This document shows, in pieces, positions 63,738-64,000 of a DNA stretch of 64,000 nucleotides. The stretch spans positions 87,287,481-87,351,480 of the forward strand of contig NC_088800.1 of the NCBI RefSeq assembly GCF_011386835.1. Reading direction: 5' to 3'. The notes beneath the pieces were generated by a model. That model was not told where the DNA came from, ran no database searches, and saw nothing but the letters and a program-made list of their open reading frames with translations. The translations under genes and the position numbers were made by a program. How positions within the stretch are numbered: position 1 is the stretch's first letter; every line of letters begins with the position of its first letter. The stretch comes from Chrysemys picta bellii (lineage: Eukaryota; Chordata; Testudines; Emydidae).

Positions 63738-64000
63738 GCCGGGCGGGGCGGCCGGGGGCAGAGACACCTGCGCGGGGCCAATAGCGGGCAGCCTGCGCCC
63801 CCCCAGCGGGAAGGAGCCGGGCCTGTGGCCGGGGGGGAGCGCTCCTGGCTGGAAGGGCTGGGCCCGGGCTCTCCCTGGCCTGTTTGGAGAGAGCCCCCGG
63901 GCAGGTTGGCTCCACTGCGCTGCCTGTAGCCCTCCCCCCGGGACCCTCTCCGGCTCCTTCCCGCTCCCCTAAGGCACCATCGGCTCCGCCCTGGGAGCAG
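63732..64000 (+). other. HS3ST4: Start of HS3ST4 intron 1
   Basis: GC-rich CpG-island sequence continuing past the donor to the window edge. No second exon or recognisable repeat is present. In mammals this intron is very long, so exon 2 is expected far away. Confidence 0.85.

Larger units (their letters stand above)
62520..63980 (+). promoter_or_regulatory. HS3ST4: CpG island with HS3ST4 promoter and 5'UTR
   Basis: CG dinucleotides become dense here, unlike nearly all DNA to the left, and continue through exon 1 into the intron. GGGCGGG/GGGGCGGGG boxes of the Sp1/KLF type occur near 62.56 kb, and (GGC)n at about 62.82 kb. No convincing TATA box sits at the right distance, which fits a dispersed CpG-island promoter. 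The transcription start cannot be fixed from sequence. It presumably lies between about 62.6 and 62.9 kb. Confidence 0.75.

Noticed and set aside
62785..63915. 376-codon frame antisense to HS3ST4 exon 1
   Set aside because: A shadow of a GC-rich coding exon lacking stop codons on the opposite strand. It includes the translated antisense of the coding repeat.

Overview
This looks like nuclear genomic DNA of an amniote, most likely a turtle (crocodilian second choice). The assignment rests on the interspersed repeats: many CR1 LINE 3' ends of the sauropsid type, CR1 reverse-transcriptase remnants, short hAT-type elements with 8-bp target duplications, MIR/CORE-like SINE remnants, and copies of a repeat I read as Penelope-like. 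Nothing bacterial, plasmid or phage is present, and I see no CRISPR array, operon, rRNA or tRNA gene.

Only one protein-coding gene can be supported. At the extreme right end lies a GC-rich promoter/5'UTR region followed by exon 1 of a two-exon heparan sulfate 3-O-sulfotransferase, best matched to HS3ST4 by its N-terminal membrane anchor and stem. The exon ends at a consensus splice donor, and the rest of the gene lies beyond the window. Directly upstream is a G-rich minisatellite of about 0.5 kb. The presumed leader holds several out-of-frame upstream ATGs, one frame of which overlaps the main start codon. The coding stem region carries its own 45-nt tandem repeat.

The other 62 kb is intergenic. 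Layout: 1-3.4 kb unique; 3.4-9.1 kb dense with CR1, two small hAT-type MITEs and a nested old CR1; 9.1-11.5 kb AT-rich unique DNA; an (AG)n(TG)n microsatellite at 11.6 kb; 13.2-15.2 kb a GC-rich repeat cluster (a 968-bp hAT-type element with perfect target duplication that carries a minisatellite, then a C-rich array with a ~150-bp period); 15.2-22 kb unique DNA with SINE remnants; 22-23.4 kb a decayed CR1; 23.4-30.8 kb mostly unique, AT-rich in places, with a 348-bp hAT MITE; 30.9-32.5 kb a well preserved CR1 RT region; 32.5-57 kb unique DNA with scattered CR1, SINE and Penelope-like copies; 57-62 kb unique DNA leading into the HS3ST4 promoter.

Nothing in the window looks like a previously undescribed multi-gene system. 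The observations most worth checking are the hammerhead-ribozyme-like core in the Penelope-like repeat, the minisatellite-bearing hAT element, the upstream ORFs and coding repeat of HS3ST4, and AT-rich segments that may be conserved regulatory elements of this gene desert. All repeat-family names are from memory of the families, not from a database search.
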